Below, piece by piece: positions 10,661-22,207 of a stretch of 64,000 nt of DNA (its first letter is position 1; every line of letters begins with the position of its first letter). The position numbers and the translations under genes are program-made. The notes under the pieces are model-generated. The model was not told the origin of the DNA, did not search any database, and was given only the letters and a program-made list of their open reading frames with translations. This DNA is from Spiroplasma ixodetis Y32 (GTDB lineage: Bacteria > Bacillota_I > Bacilli_A > Mycoplasmatales > VBWQ01), in contig NZ_CP127039.1 of the NCBI RefSeq assembly GCF_030316605.1, positions 1,302,001 through 1,366,000 of the forward strand. Reading direction: 5' to 3'.

Positions 10661-10687
10661 AAAAATGTCCAAAAAATAGACATTTTT
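10661..10687 (-). terminator. Terminator of pcrA
   Basis: Hairpin aaaaatgtc / gacattttt with a 9-nt loop lies 14 bp after the pcrA stop on the minus strand and is followed by T-rich sequence. The 170 bases further left, up to the chitinase start, hold no gene I can see. Confidence 0.75.
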
Positions 10688-10700
10688 AATAAAAATAAAT

Positions 10701-12887
10701 TTATACAAATTTTTTAATAGCACTATGATTAGAACTAATAATTCTAATACCACCATGATTTTTATGAAAAGCAACTTGAATTTTATCACCAATTAATTTA
10801 GTAATAATACCTTTCCCAAAAATTTCATGAATAATTATATCTCCAACATTTCAATTATTAGTTATTTCAACCTTATCTTTATTATCAGCTTTATAGTAAT
10901 TAAATTTAGAATGATTACGATTTTGATAAGTTGCTGCCATTTCTTGATGTTCGTTATTAATGATTTTTAAATATTTAAGATCTAAATCTTTTAAGAAACG
11001 AGATGGTTGTTTCATACGATCCAAGATATATGAATATCCACTGGCACTAGATAAAAATAATCATTTTTTTGCCCTAGTAATTGAAACATAAAAAAGTCGT
11101 CGTTCTTCTTCGATTTTATCTAAGTTTTCTATACTAAATTTACCTATTCCAGGTAAAATACCTTCATTAATGCCAACTATAAAAACAACATCAAATTCTA
11201 GACCTTTAGCACTGTGAATTGTCATTAAATTAACGGCTTTATTAGTACTATTTTCATCTAAATCAGTATATAAACTTACTTCTTGTAAAAATGACGTTAA
11301 TAATTCTTCGCCTTGTAATTCATTATTACTACTATCATATTCAAGCAATTGTTCTAATAATTGTTGAATATTTTCAATTCTTTCTTTTTCAAGATTATCT
11401 TCTAGTTTTTTTAAATAATTAGTTTTATTTAAAAAAATTTCAACCATGTTATTTAAAGAAGTAACATCTTTGATATTAGTTTGCATCTCATTAATTAAAT
11501 TAATTAAAGGTTGTAAATATTGACGATAATTTTTTGGTAATCCATACTGAAATTTAAATAAGTATTCATTTAAAGTTAGTGATTGTTCATTAGCAAGTAA
11601 TAATAAGTTATCAATAGCTTTTGGTCCAATTTTAGGTGTTGCATTTAAAATTCTAATCATTGATATATTATCATTTCAAACAATAATTTTTAAATATGCC
11701 AAAATGTCTTTAATCTCTTTACGTTCAAAAAATTTATAACCACCAAAAATTTTATAATTTATATTATTATTAATCAAAGCTTGTTCTAAATCTTTTGATA
11801 AATAATTATTACGATAAAGAATAGCAATTTTATTCAAATCTAAATGATATTTTAAATGAATTTTTTTAACAGTTGTTGCAACTCAATGTGCTTCTTGATC
11901 ACCACTACTAGCATGATACATAACAATATCATTACCAAGATCATTTTTAGTAAACAGTTCTTTTTCAATACGTTGAACATTATTTTTAATTAAACTATTA
12001 GCTGTATTTAAAATCTTAGTTGTTGAACGATAATTTTGATTTAAAATAAATGTTTGTGTATTAGGAAATTGTTTAGTAAAATTCAATATTAAATTAATAT
12101 TTGCTCCTTTTCAACTATAAATAGTTTGATCAGGATCACCAACTACAGTAATATTTTTATGATTTTTAGCAAGTGATAATAAAATATTATATTGAATATC
12201 ATTAGTGTCTTGAAATTCATCAACTAAAATAAAATCAAATTTCTTTTCTCATTTTGTTAAAATATGTGGAAATTCTTTAAATAGACGTTCAACTAATAAT
12301 AATAAATCATCAAAATCTAAACATGAATTAATAAATTGATATTTTTTATACGATTCAAAAACTTTGATACGTAAAATTCACTCATCTTGATTTTGATAAT
12401 CAGCTAATAATTCATCTTGAGAAAGATAATTATTTTTTCAGTTAGAAATATTAGAACTTAATAATCTTAACTCCTGCAATTTAGCTTTATGTGAAAATTC
12501 TTTTTGAAAAATATCTTTTAATATTTTTCGTTGATCTTCTTGATCAATAATATTAAAATTATTATTAATATTTAAATGATGAATATCTCTTCTTAATATT
12601 TTGGCACATAATGCATGATAAGTAACAATATTAACATTAATGTTAGTATCATTTAAAAGTTGCATTATTCGTTCTTTCATTTCGTGTGCTGCTTTATTAG
12701 TAAAAGTTAAGGCCAATATTTTTTCACTAGCAATTTTAATTACATTAATTAAGTAAGCAATCTTATATGTTATAACCTGCGTCTTTCCAACTCCAGCCCC
12801 CGCAACAATACGACATGGGCCATCAACATTAATAATTGCTTGTAGTTGTTGTTCATTTAGATTTTCTAAAAGTTTTGTTTTATCCAT
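10701..12887 (-). CDS. pcrA: ATP-dependent DNA helicase PcrA/UvrD
   Basis: The gene is intact, 728 residues, starting at ATG 12887 with EQQLQAIINVDGPCRIVAGA. Superfamily 1A motifs are in order: Walker A GAGVGKT (residues about 31-37; the family usually has GAGSGKT), motif Ia LALTFTNKAAHEMKER, the DEFQDT-type motif II near 12215, QNYRST (motif IV), NLMTIHSAKGLEFDVVFIVG (motif V) and EERRLFYVSITRAKKW (motif VI). A C-terminal segment (NVGDIIIHEIFGKGIITKL) matches the Tudor-like tail of PcrA. It unwinds DNA in repair and plasmid or phage rolling-circle replication, so the plectrovirus may use it. Confidence 0.95.
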
Positions 12888-12922
12888 GTTATTTATCCTT
12901 AAGTTAGTAAGAGTATATACTA

Positions 12923-13618
12923 TTAAAGACTATTTATATTTTCTAATTCGTCATCATTAATATTTCCCGGTTGAGAATAAACTAAATGAATATGTGGATC
13001 ATTAACGTTAGTTGATATCTTCCTTTTATTAGTTGCAAGTGGTTTCTTGTTAATGACAAAAGTTTTATGATAACGATCAAAGAATAGCTGATGATATTTA
13101 TCAATTTTAGTGACGATCATAATCCCGCAATACCAAGCAAAATCAAAACTAACTACAGAACGAATAAGAATATTTAATCAAGAATTTAAAGTACTATTAC
13201 TATTAATAGTAGCAATGTTTTCATTAAAAGTCAATTTCATAAAAAGAATTATTGAAGTGGTTAATAATAGAGGAATAAAAACTAAAAATAGTTCACGATA
13301 AAAAAAATGTTTTAACTTTAAATCTTGATTTTTTTCATTTACTAATCTTATTTGAAAAATTAATTTTCCCAAAGTTTGACCCTTACATTTTCATGGGATA
13401 ATAACAAAATATATAATGACAACAATTATATTAATAATAAAAATAATTATTAATTGTCATGATTCTTGATTATCTTTATTATCTAAATAATGGATTGCTA
13501 ATCCAATTATTAATGGGATTAAACTAACAAAAATCACATCAAAAATACGTGCAATAATACGTTTTCATGTTTTAGCTATTATATATGTTTCGGTTGTATC
13601 TAATTTTTTAATATTCAT
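12923..13618 (-). CDS. RDD-family membrane protein
   Basis: The protein has 231 residues from ATG 13618. It opens with a short polar segment and ARIFDVIFVSLIPLIIGL (helix 1, with the R-D of the RDD signature), a second helix near residues 55-75, the conserved GQTLGKLIFQIRLV stretch and two further helices. The C-terminal third is polar. RDD proteins are membrane proteins of mostly unknown transport function; sodium/proton exchange has been proposed for some. It lies 4 nt after the stop of the glycosyltransferase gene and 35 nt before pcrA, so the three may form one transcription unit. Confidence 0.8.
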
Positions 13619-13622
13619 TTTT

Positions 13623-14621
13623 TTACTCTCAATATTTTGAATCATCTCTAATATTATTATCTTTAAAATATTTCTTAAAATAAGTACTTAGATCAGGAGC
13701 ATAAGTGGTAAATTTATCATTTGGATTAATAGTATTAAAATAAGAATTTTTTTTAAAATTTTTAAATTTAAATTCAATAATTTCTTTGACACGATTATAT
13801 GTTTTTTCAATTAATGCAGGTTTTTTAGAAATACTAATAAATCTTAAAAGAGTATATAGATAGTATCTAACAAAAGCATATTCCAACTCTTCATATAAAA
13901 CTTTTTTAATTTTATAATTATTATAATAGTTTAAAATATGTATTCATTGATGCATTAGTTCAAAAATATTATCATTTTCCAATGTTTTATTTTTAGACGT
14001 TAATAATGTTTCATTAATTGCATAATATGTTTTACAATGTGCTAAAAATGAGTATAAAAATAAACTATCAAATTGGATTTCTTTGCGAAATTGTAAATTA
14101 TATTCATTAATAATACTAACTTTCATGATTTTTGTTGTTAAAACTGGTGTTGTTAAAGCAAAGACTATTTTTCCTTGTGTTGTATTTAAATTATATATTT
14201 TATTAACTTCAGTTCTAATTGTTGAATGAAAAACATTATTTATATCAAATTCATAACGAACACAATATTCAATACAATCTAAATCTTTATTATTATCTAA
14301 AATTTTATTAACTTTTTCAACAAAATTAACGCTAAGAATTTCAGTTGGATTTAAAATAACTACATATTGTCCGGAAATATATTTAAGGCCAAGATTACGA
14401 CTAATGGCAATACCTGATACTTGATAATTAGTAATCATTTTTAAATTTTGTGGATATAATTTAAAATATTTACTAAATATCTCCAAATTTTCATTGTTAA
14501 TGCCGTCATCAACAACAACAACTTCAAAATTAGTTTTTTTATTTACAAAAATCTTTGCTAAAAAAGAATCTAAGTGCTCGGATTCAAATGAAGTTGTATA
14601 TAAAATAAAACTTAGTAGCAT
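13623..14621 (-). CDS. Family 2 glycosyltransferase
   Basis: The gene encodes 332 residues from ATG 14621, with two internal TGA=Trp codons. The N-terminus follows the GT-A fold: LLSFILYTTSF, then NFEVVVVDDGINNENLEI with the nucleotide-sugar-binding DD, SGIAISRNLGLKYISGQYVV, and NPTE in the place of the metal-binding DxD, which is atypical. The C-terminal 120 residues are basic and helical and not diagnostic. It probably transfers a sugar to a membrane lipid or surface polymer on the cytoplasmic face. The weak DxD (NPTE) leaves the exact activity open. Confidence 0.75.
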
Positions 14622-14694
14622 AATAAATATTTCCTCCCTTTTATAAATTATTATAACACTTCTTTAACAATTTTAAGTGAAGGTTTATCAACAT

Positions 14695-15513
14695 TTATTT
14701 TTTATTTTTTTGATTACTATTTTTAAGTTTATTTTTAAATTCTAAAGTAGATTTTTCTATATTATCTGTTTCTTTAATAACTTTAACAGTCATATTTTTA
14801 TGATCAAAAATAGTTTTTAAATTACCTTCAATAATAACATTTTCAGTATTATTAGGTTTAATAACGTCTCGCTTTGCGGGCTTGCTAACTTTTTTCTTTT
14901 TTTGTCCTTTTAATATTTCTGCTCTTAATAAAGCACGTGTTTTTCTAATTTCAAATTTTTCAAATTTAAAAAGAAATGATTTAATAAACTTTTTATACGA
15001 ATTAACAAAATATCGAAGTCTTTTCTTGCTTCGAGCATGATTATCATATTTTAATAAAATACAAACATAGTTTAATTCATTTTTTGCTTCTGATTCAATT
15101 AATGAATTAAAAAAACTGTGATAATTATGACTTAAGTTATATGGTTGACCAGATATTGGGCTTTTATAAGGAGTAAAACCTAGATTACCAGTAGTTTTAT
15201 AATACTTAAAATCAGCAGCAACTCGTGTTGTCATTTGTCCCTTAGGATGCTCTGGTGATTTAATTTCTGATATTTTAAAAATATTATTTGTATCAAATTC
15301 TAAAAAATAGCAATATACCTTATGAACAAAGTTACCTGCAGTTTTAAAAGCAATATATAAATCTACTTTTGCTTCATAATTTAAATTATCAAAAATACTA
15401 ACGTATGGTTGATAAAAATCATATTTTTTATCAATAATTTCTCATCCTTGTTTTTTAATAGTAAGTTCAATCTCATCAGCACAAATATTTGGATTTAAAA
15501 TAATTTTCTTCAT
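14695..15513 (-). CDS. Conserved hypothetical protein, basic C-terminus
   Basis: ATG 15513 begins a 272-residue protein; a shorter start at 15234 exists, but the longer one has good coding sequence (KKIILNPNICADEIELTIKK) and a better-placed agttaggagt ribosome-binding site. Residues 1-90 look like a compact mixed domain. Residues about 150-215 are strongly basic (GQKKKKVSKPAKRDVIKPN). The tail ends in Asn/Lys-rich residues. No membrane helix is visible. I do not recognise a family. Its 73-bp spacing from the glycosyltransferase suggests its own or a shared promoter. Confidence 0.7.
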
Positions 15514-15876
15514 TTTCTACTCCTAACTCTAATATTTTCTAAGTCTATTTTATCAAATTATATATAAAGTGTGGTCTAAGAAAATTTTTCACTTTGATTA
15601 ATAATTAAAGTACTTTTATTTTTACTATTAAACAACTAACAATACATCATAAAATTATCTTTAAACTATATGAATATATCATATATTTCTACACATATTA
15701 AAGTTATTCTTTTTTAAAAACTTTTAGTAAAAATTATATTAAACTTTATTTATTACTTTTTCTAAAATAATATAGAAATGATGAATATATTATTAATTAA
15801 TAATTTTTCTTCATCTATAACTTATTTCTTTTATTTTTTGCAAAAATAATAGTAATAATAAAAATATCTAATTTAC
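15514..15876. other. Intergenic, no gene seen
   Basis: This 363-bp A+T-rich stretch has no ORF with a plausible start and no strong hairpin. It probably holds the promoter of the 15513 gene and the 3' end of the 16874 gene. Confidence 0.5.
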
Positions 15877-16874
15877 TTAATCTGAATAATAAACACCATT
15901 ACTACTTCCAATATATATTTTTTTAGTTGCACCATTGAATATTAATTTTTTAATACTAATATTAACTTTAAATTGAAGTTTATCAAAGGTTGATGATCCA
16001 TAACTTTTTCAAAGATTACCAGTATTATCACCAACATATATACAGTTATCATTATTAATGACAATAGATGTTAAACAATTTGATAATGGATGTAATTGAA
16101 ATCTAAAAAAATAATTCTTATTATTATCTTTTTTTCAAACTTGCCCTGACATCTCAGTAGCATAAACATTACCTAAATTATCAAATGTAAAATCAGTAAT
16201 TTTACTACCAGTAGTAAGAAGTTCCTCAAATTTTTGATCACCACCAATAATTTTATAAATTTGACCATCAGTAGCAGCAGCGTAAATACATTTATCATTG
16301 TTATTATCTTTAATTATTGCAGAAATTTTTCCTTTAGTTCCAGGAATAGTTTGCAATCATTCTTGTCCAAATGATTGATAATATGCTTTAACATCATTAT
16401 CTGTACCCATATAAAGATATTCTTCACCATCATTAGAAGTATAGACTATCATTGATAATAAGTTAAAATCAAATTTTTCAAGTAGTTTAAAATTATTACT
16501 ATCATTATTTTTTATATAAATTTTTGTTTCATTTTTTGTTTCTTTTATAGTTACATAAACATTACCATTATTAGAAGTTACTATTGCTTGAATAATACCT
16601 TCACTTTTAAATATTGGTTTAATATCTTTATTATTTTCACTAATATAATAAATAATACCCTCATTATTAGGGGCATAAACATTGCCTTTTGATAACTAGT
16701 TATTGATTGAATTAGACCACTAGTTCCTCCCAATTTTGAAAATGTTTCATGGTTATTAAACAAACAATTTTTAATTAATTTGTTATTAGAAACATGAGTA
16801 TTAATTGAAAGCATAGTCCCTGAACTAGCAAAAAATGTTATAGTAAACATTGTTAATAATTTTTTAAAATGCAT
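15877..16874 (-). pseudogene. Secreted propeller-like repeat protein, one frameshift
   Basis: ATG 16874 starts a signal peptide (HFKKLLTMFTITFFASSG). The frame breaks near 16690, where CAAAAGG lacks one A; restoring it gives TSYQKGNVYAPNNEG and an open frame of about 332 codons to TAA 15877. The mature part is built of short repeats with a recurring pattern of hydrophobic strand, aromatic and Gly-Asn turn: GNVYAPNNEG, GNVYVTIKE, CIYAAATDGQIYKI, GNVYATEMSGQVWK, CIYVGDNTGNLWKSYG, IYIGSSNGVYYSD. This resembles blades of a beta-propeller. It could be a surface or secreted binding protein. Ligand is unknown. Confidence 0.65.
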
Positions 16875-17018
16875 AAGTTATTTTTCCTCTTTTACTTTTT
16901 TATTATTTTTTTTAAATATTTATGTTTTTTATTTTATAAATTAATATACAACATTCTTTTAAGTATTCTATTTTTATTAGAAAGTATTAATAAAAAAGGA
17001 CACCTAAAAATATAATGT

Positions 17019-18626
17019 TTAGTTCTCATCAGTAGTAGTTTTATTTTTTAATGATGAATAATTATTAACAACTAATTTAATTTTTTTATTTCCAACTTCA
17101 TTTTTTGCATCTTTATGATCATGTCATCAATTAAGTAACAATGATAATGGTACTAAAATAATAATAAATATTAATAAACAACCAATACTTCATAAAATAG
17201 TCATTGGATTAGGATTAATAATAATTTCTCTTAATCCTTTTATTGCATAACTAAATGGTAAAAAATTATACATTACTTGAAAAAAATTGGGTTCTAATTC
17301 AACAGGAAAAGTACCACTTGATGAAGAAAGTTGTAGTATTAAAAGAATAACAATTAAAAATCTACCCAAATCATGATTACGAAACATGTTAGCAATTGAT
17401 TGAACAACCAAATCAAAAATAATTGCTATTAATCACATGTATAAAAACATTTGTCAAAATCGTTGTCATAAATCAATATTATTAAATAATAGTAATAATG
17501 AAGTTACTAAAATTGTTGACTGAATTAAACCAAAAATAATCATTCATGCTGATTTAGCTAAATAGTTTGATCAAAATTTAGTTTTTGGAATATCTTTATT
17601 TCTAATAAAAGTAAAAGTTAATACTAAAGTACCTACTCACATTCCAATACACATGAAATATGGACCTAAACCAAATCCATAAGGAGATTTATCTTGACCT
17701 TCAATATTAATATTAAAATTAATAAAGTTAATAGGTGCCAATAAAGTATGATTCATTCAATAATCATGTTCTAAAACTTTAATATGTTTAATATCTCCAT
17801 TGCTTGTTACACTATCAATATTAGTATTAAATTGTTCAGCATGAGGACCTAAACCAGGAACAGCAATTGAAAGAATACCATAAATTTCTTTTAAAATTGG
17901 TTGTAAATGCTGATAACCTGAATCAGAAGCATCTTTATCTCAATAAACAAATACTTGATCACTAATAACAACAGGTAAAAACTTACTAAAAATATTATCT
18001 TTTAATGCATTTAAAGCAAAATCATTAATTTCACCTAAAATCGGACTAACTTTATATGAAGCTTGTAAACTAATTTTTGGTCTAATAGTAATTTGATTAA
18101 TAAGATTCCAAATTCTTTCTGGAGTTTTAATATTTTCAATAATTACTTTAAAAGCTTTTTTAAAAAAATCATTAAAATCCTTAGTAAAACAACTATCAAT
18201 AATAATTTCAGTTAAAAAAGTTTTGTCATTTTGATGTTGATAATAACTTTTTCAATCATCATAATAATAAACAGTAAATGTTTTTTTCTCATTGTTAATT
18301 TGTAAATCATTAATTTTAAATTCATAAGCACCACTACTATTAGGATTTTCATTATCCAAATTTAAATTATGTCGATTAATAACACGATTAATTCCTACTG
18401 CAGAACTATCGTTATTAACTAAAGCAATTGGTAAACGATTAATATTTCCCAATGGATTAAAAAAAGCTCATAAAGCAATAAAAGCATATAAAAATGGAAT
18501 AAAACATAGTGTAATACTTTTAATAATTGTTCTTTTATTTTTATAAATGTGTTTAGTCCCCACTGCTTTAAAAACCATTTTAAATTCTTGAACAGCAATT
18601 TTAAATTTATTTAAAATTTTTAACAC
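17019..18626 (-). CDS. YhgE/Pip-like ABC-2-type membrane protein
   Basis: GTG 18626 follows a strong ribosome-binding site (aaggag, 6 nt away) and opens a 535-residue protein. An N-terminal helix (IKSITLCFIPFLYAFIAL) is followed by AFFNPLGNINRLPIALVNND, the signature of the YhgE/Pip (phage infection protein) family, then a large extracytoplasmic domain to about residue 330. A cluster of five or six membrane helices with the FLPFSYAIKGLREII ABC-2 motif follows, and a charged tail. Family members resemble ABC-2 permeases and include phage-receptor-like and type VII-associated proteins. The role here is unknown. Confidence 0.75.
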
Positions 18627-18712
18627 TTTGTTACTCCTTAATAGATTATCTTTAATAAATTTAGTTATAATAATATTATAAATACATTTGATAAAAAGGG
18701 AGAAAAAATATT

Positions 18713-19219
18713 ATGTTGCAATTAACAATTAAAGGTAAACCCGTTCATATTAAAAATGAAATAATCAAAGTTGGAGATACTTTATCATTTTCTGCAGTTA
18801 ATAAAACAATGGATAATATGAATTTAGAACAATTCACTAATAAATTTAAAATTATTTCTAGTGTACCAAGCATTGATACTAAAACTTGTGCTTTACAAAC
18901 TATACACTTTAATAAAGAGGCTACTAAATTAAAAGATTTAGTTATCATTACTATTTCCAAAGATTTACCATTTGCTCAAAGTCGCTTTTGTGAAAAACTA
19001 AAAATGAATAATAATTTTCATATTTGAAGTGATTATCGAAATAATGAAAATAATTTTAGTAATACTACTAATTTATTAATTGATGAAATCCAATTATTAG
19101 CACGTACTATTATCATTGTTGATAAAAATAATAAAGTTATATATTTACAAATTGTTAAAGAAGTAACATTAGAACCAAACTATGATGAAGTTCTAAAATT
19201 TATTAAAACTTTAACATAA
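18713..19219 (+). CDS. tpx: Thiol peroxidase
   Basis: The protein has 168 residues and starts at ATG 18713 after an aaagggag ribosome-binding site. It has the Tpx layout: TIKGKPVHI at the start, peroxidatic cysteine in DTKTCALQTIHFNKEA (residue about 63) and the resolving cysteine in FAQSRFCEK about 35 residues later. The usual TPVC is KTCA here. Tpx reduces hydrogen and alkyl peroxides with thioredoxin in the cytoplasm. It is transcribed alone, divergently from the YhgE-like gene, and ends at a strong terminator. Confidence 0.85.
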
Positions 19220-19266
19220 AAAAAGTTAGGTAATACTTATTTTAAAAATATTACCTAACTTTTTTT
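19218..19266 (+). terminator. Bidirectional terminator after tpx
   Basis: A near-perfect 17-bp stem (aaaaaagttaggtaata / tattacctaactttttt) around a 12-nt loop begins at the tpx stop codon. It can also end transcription from the minus-strand genes on the right. Confidence 0.9.
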
Positions 19267-19294
19267 ATTTATCAGTAGACTTTTAAAAAACTAT

Positions 19295-19480
19295 TTATTT
19301 TGAAAATCAACTACGACTTTTTGAAGTCTTATTTTGTTTTTCAGAATTTTCATTTTCTACTTTTTCTTTATTAGCTTTTTCTATATCTTCGCGTGTTAAT
19401 CTTTTTTGCATATTTGCAACTCTTCGTTTTGCTGATTTATTAAGTTCTTTTTCTACTTTTTCTTTTTCTTCTTTATTCAT
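19295..19480 (-). CDS. Small highly charged protein (61 aa)
   Basis: ATG 19480 has an aaggagataa ribosome-binding site. The protein is almost all Lys/Glu/Asn (NKEEKEKVEKELNKSAKRR, then LTREDIEKANKEKVENEN) and is predicted to be one long helix with a polar tail ending SRSWFSK. It follows the coiled-coil membrane protein by 20 nt and is likely in the same transcript. Function unknown. Confidence 0.6.
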
Positions 19481-19500
19481 AACTTTATCTCCTTTTTAGA

Positions 19501-20769
19501 TTATAAAGACATTTGTCTCATCTTTCTACTTGGTGACTTTTCTCTAACATCTTCTCTCACAAGATTATCACTTTTTTTATTATTTTTCAAAATTTCTTCT
19601 ATTTCATTGGTAAAAGCAGCAAATTCTTCCCCATAAATTCTTAAATTGCGTTCATCAGGTTGAGGTTTTTGATTTTCTTTATTAATTTCACTTGCCACAA
19701 AAGTAATCATTTCTAATTTATTTTGTATTACTCCATTTTGCTCTGCACTTAAATCTTTTTTTGCTACTCCTACTTGTGCTTGTAATTCATTTTTTCTTTT
19801 ATAAATATTTTCCAAATTTTGATGTTTTAATTCTCTTTTATTTTCTTCAAATCTTTGACTTAATTCATTTTGCATATCCATAAAATTTTTATTTTTATTA
19901 TTATTTCAAATTTGTTGAAAACTATTCAAAATTCTTTGTTGTTTTGCTTCTGGAGGTAAGCTTAAAAATAATTCTTCTTGGTGTTCTCTTTTTAATAATA
20001 ATCTTTGTTCTTGTAGTTTATTTTCTAGATTTATTTCACTTTTTGATTTTCAATTAGGAAAAAAGATTTTTTTTACTTTTTCTTTATACTTTTCTCATAA
20101 TGTAACAACTCCACCAACAATAACTCCACAAATTAAAGCAGATACTGACGGTGCATAAAAAGTTGCTAAAACAGGAGCTACTAATGGAGTAACAACTAAA
20201 CTACTTAAAATACTAATACCAGCCCAAGCAACTACAAATATTGTTATTTTTAATACTTGTCATAAAACTTTTCTTACTTTTTTATTTTTTATATCTACTT
20301 GTTCTTCTTTTTGTTTCTCATTAAGGTTATTAATGAAATCAAAAAATGGTATTCTGATAATAGTTGTGTCTTTATTTTCTTCTAATTTAATAAAACTTTC
20401 ATCATTTTTTACTTCATTAGAAAATTGTTCATAACTTAAATGTCTAATTTGTTTAATTACTTGATCTGCTTCAAGATAAATTAGTTGTTGTCAAATTTCT
20501 TTTTTTTCATCATCATGAATTTCTAATAATAAAACTGGTTTATTATTAATTTCTATTATTTCATCATAAACAAAATACTCTTTACCTCCCTCTACTATAG
20601 AAGTTTCAAATTGAAGACATTTTAGTTCATTATCTTCACTTGATTGATTTTCAAACATAAACGTTTCACCATTATGTCAATTTTCATTATTTTTCTTGAA
20701 TTTATTAGTGAATTCACTTTCTGCAGCTTTGAATTGTTCTGCAAGAATTGTTTTTAGTGGTAAAGTCAT
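19501..20769 (-). CDS. Coiled-coil membrane protein, 422 aa
   Basis: The gene is intact from ATG 20769 (ggagatacca ribosome-binding site) to TAA 19501. Residues 1-170 are acidic and soluble. Two close hydrophobic segments (about residues 185-240, VLKITIFVVAWAGISILSSL and a Gly/Ala-rich hairpin with APVLATFYAPSVSALICG) form a membrane hairpin. The remaining 180 residues are Gln/Glu/Lys-rich coiled coil (LQEQRLLLKREHQEE, MQNELSQRFEENKRE). The layout (polar head, Gly-rich membrane hairpin, coiled-coil tail) is also seen in the broken gene at 39791, which carries the same type of leader. I know no family; a secreted or surface factor is possible. Confidence 0.65.
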
Positions 20770-20789
20770 TTTGGTATCTCCTTTAATTA

Positions 20790-20867
20790 AAAAAACCATT
20801 TACTTTAAAATAAAGCAATGGGTAAAAAACTTATATGTTTAATATTTACATTTTATCAAATATTATA
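20790..20867 (-). promoter_or_regulatory. Leader with TATAAT, AAGTTTTTTACC box and hairpin
   Basis: On the minus strand TATAAT (20867-20862) is followed by a box reading AAGTTTTTTACCCATT, then a hairpin (20823-20795; acccattgcttta / taaagtaaatggt, imperfect) ending in seven T. The gene at 20769 starts 21 nt later, just after its ribosome-binding site. The shape is that of an intrinsic terminator inside the 5' leader. It matches the leaders at 40191, 44468 and 51302. Confidence 0.6.
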
Positions 20868-21004
20868 TAATTTACAATATTTTATTTAAATTAGGAGGTA
20901 TTATTTTAACTTATAGTTTTTCAATAACTGGATGGGTTACACTTTATTGGACACTAATTACGTAGACAAGTGAACAAATTAGTGAAAAGAAAGGAATTAT
21001 AATT

Positions 21005-21283
21005 ATGACCAATATTAACTCATATACCAACGAATTTAAAAAGCAAATAGTAGCTTTATATCAAAGTGGTAAATCAATATCTTGCATTGTTAAAGAGTAT
21101 AATGTTACAAGAGCAGTTACTTATAAATGAATTAAGCAATTTACTAATTCAGGTAGTTTTAAAACTAAAGATAATCTTTCTGATTTAGAAAAACAATTAA
21201 TTCAAGCAAATAAAGAATTAAAACAGGTACGAATGGAAAATGATATTTTAAAGCAAGCAGCACTAATAATAGGCAGAAAATAG
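21005..21283 (+). CDS. IS3 orfA, helix-turn-helix transposase subunit
   Basis: The 92-residue protein starts at ATG 21005 after a gaaagga ribosome-binding site. It has the HTH_Tnp_1 pattern (YTNEFKKQIVALYQSGKS, VTRAVTYKWIKQF) followed by a leucine-zipper-like stretch (DLEKQLIQANKELKQVRMEN). It ends GRK-stop, overlapping orfB, whose frame lies at -1. In IS3 elements OrfA binds the ends and is fused to OrfB by ribosomal slippage; here the AGAAAATAG context would be the slip site, but OrfB downstream is broken. Confidence 0.75.
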
Positions 21284-21324
21284 AAATTATTGTTAAAAAT
21301 AAATCTAAATATAAAATTCGCACA

Positions 21325-22126
21325 ATGTGTCGTTTTTTAAAACTCTCTAAATCAACATATTATTTTAATTTAAAGAAAAAAGAAAAAAATCAAAATAATA
21401 TTTATGAACAAGCTGTTATTAGTGCTTTTAAAGAAAATAAAGAAGTTTATGTAACAAGAAGATTAAAAGTCATACTAGCAAACCAAGAAATTTATTTACC
21501 ACGCAGAAAAATTAAAGAAATTATGAATAAGCATAATTTAATATCAAAATACACTAAATTATCATTCAAAAATCATCATAATAAAGTCAATGATAGTCAA
21601 ATAACCAATCTTGTTAATAGAAACTTTAATAATAGAATTAAAAATGAAGTTATTGTTAGTGATTTAACAACTTATGTTCAAGTTAAATGGTAAATGAAAC
21701 TATATTTGCTTATTAATTGACCTATTTAACCGCGAAATTATTGGACATAGTGTTGGAGTTAAAAAAGATGCATCATTAGTAAATCAAGCATTTATGCAAT
21801 CAAATCACTGTTTAAAAGATATTGAAATATTTCATAGTGATCGCGGCAATGAATTTAACAATAAAATGATTGATAAACTTTTATTAGCATTCAATATTAA
21901 TCGTTCTTTAAGCAAAAAAGGCTGTCCTTATGATAATGCTATTGCTGAAGCAACTTTCAAAACTTTTAAGACAGAATTTATTAATAATAGAAATTTTACA
22001 TCATTAATCCAATTAAAATTAGAATTATTTGATTACATCAACTGATATAACAACATAAGAATTCACAGCACTCTAAACTACTTAACCCCCATCAAATACC
22101 AAGCACAAATGTCTACCAAAAAATAG
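21325..22126 (+). pseudogene. IS3 orfB transposase, frameshifted
   Basis: Compared with copy 1, the segment after VIVSDLT has an in-frame extra codon (aca) and then an extra A (gttaaatgg for attaatgg), so the frame stops at 21693. The rest, including FHSDRGNEF, CPYDNAIAEATFK and the C-terminal YNNIRIHSTL with TGA=Trp kept, is otherwise good. The first and second halves are therefore separately intact but out of frame. Confidence 0.8.
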
Positions 22127-22207
22127 TCCTAAAAAGTGTTGCCATTCCAACATTAATATTTCTAAAAATAAAAAAACAATTTTCTTATAATTAATTTTGT
22201 TTTTTTA

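Larger units (their letters stand above)
20929..22149 (+). mobile_element. IS3-family (IS150-like) element, copy 2, inactive
   Basis: The ends (tggatgggttacacttta on the left, complement of tggaatggcaacacttttt on the right) are the same as copy 1. OrfA is intact; orfB is frameshifted by an insertion at 21684-21692. No clear target duplication is visible. It lies upstream of the leader at 20790, so it may have displaced the original upstream neighbour. Confidence 0.85.

Noticed and set aside
10559..10792. Minus-strand hydrophobic 77-codon ORF
   Set aside because: It overlaps the pcrA 3' end and its terminator in another frame, has no RBS and is low-complexity A+T-rich sequence.
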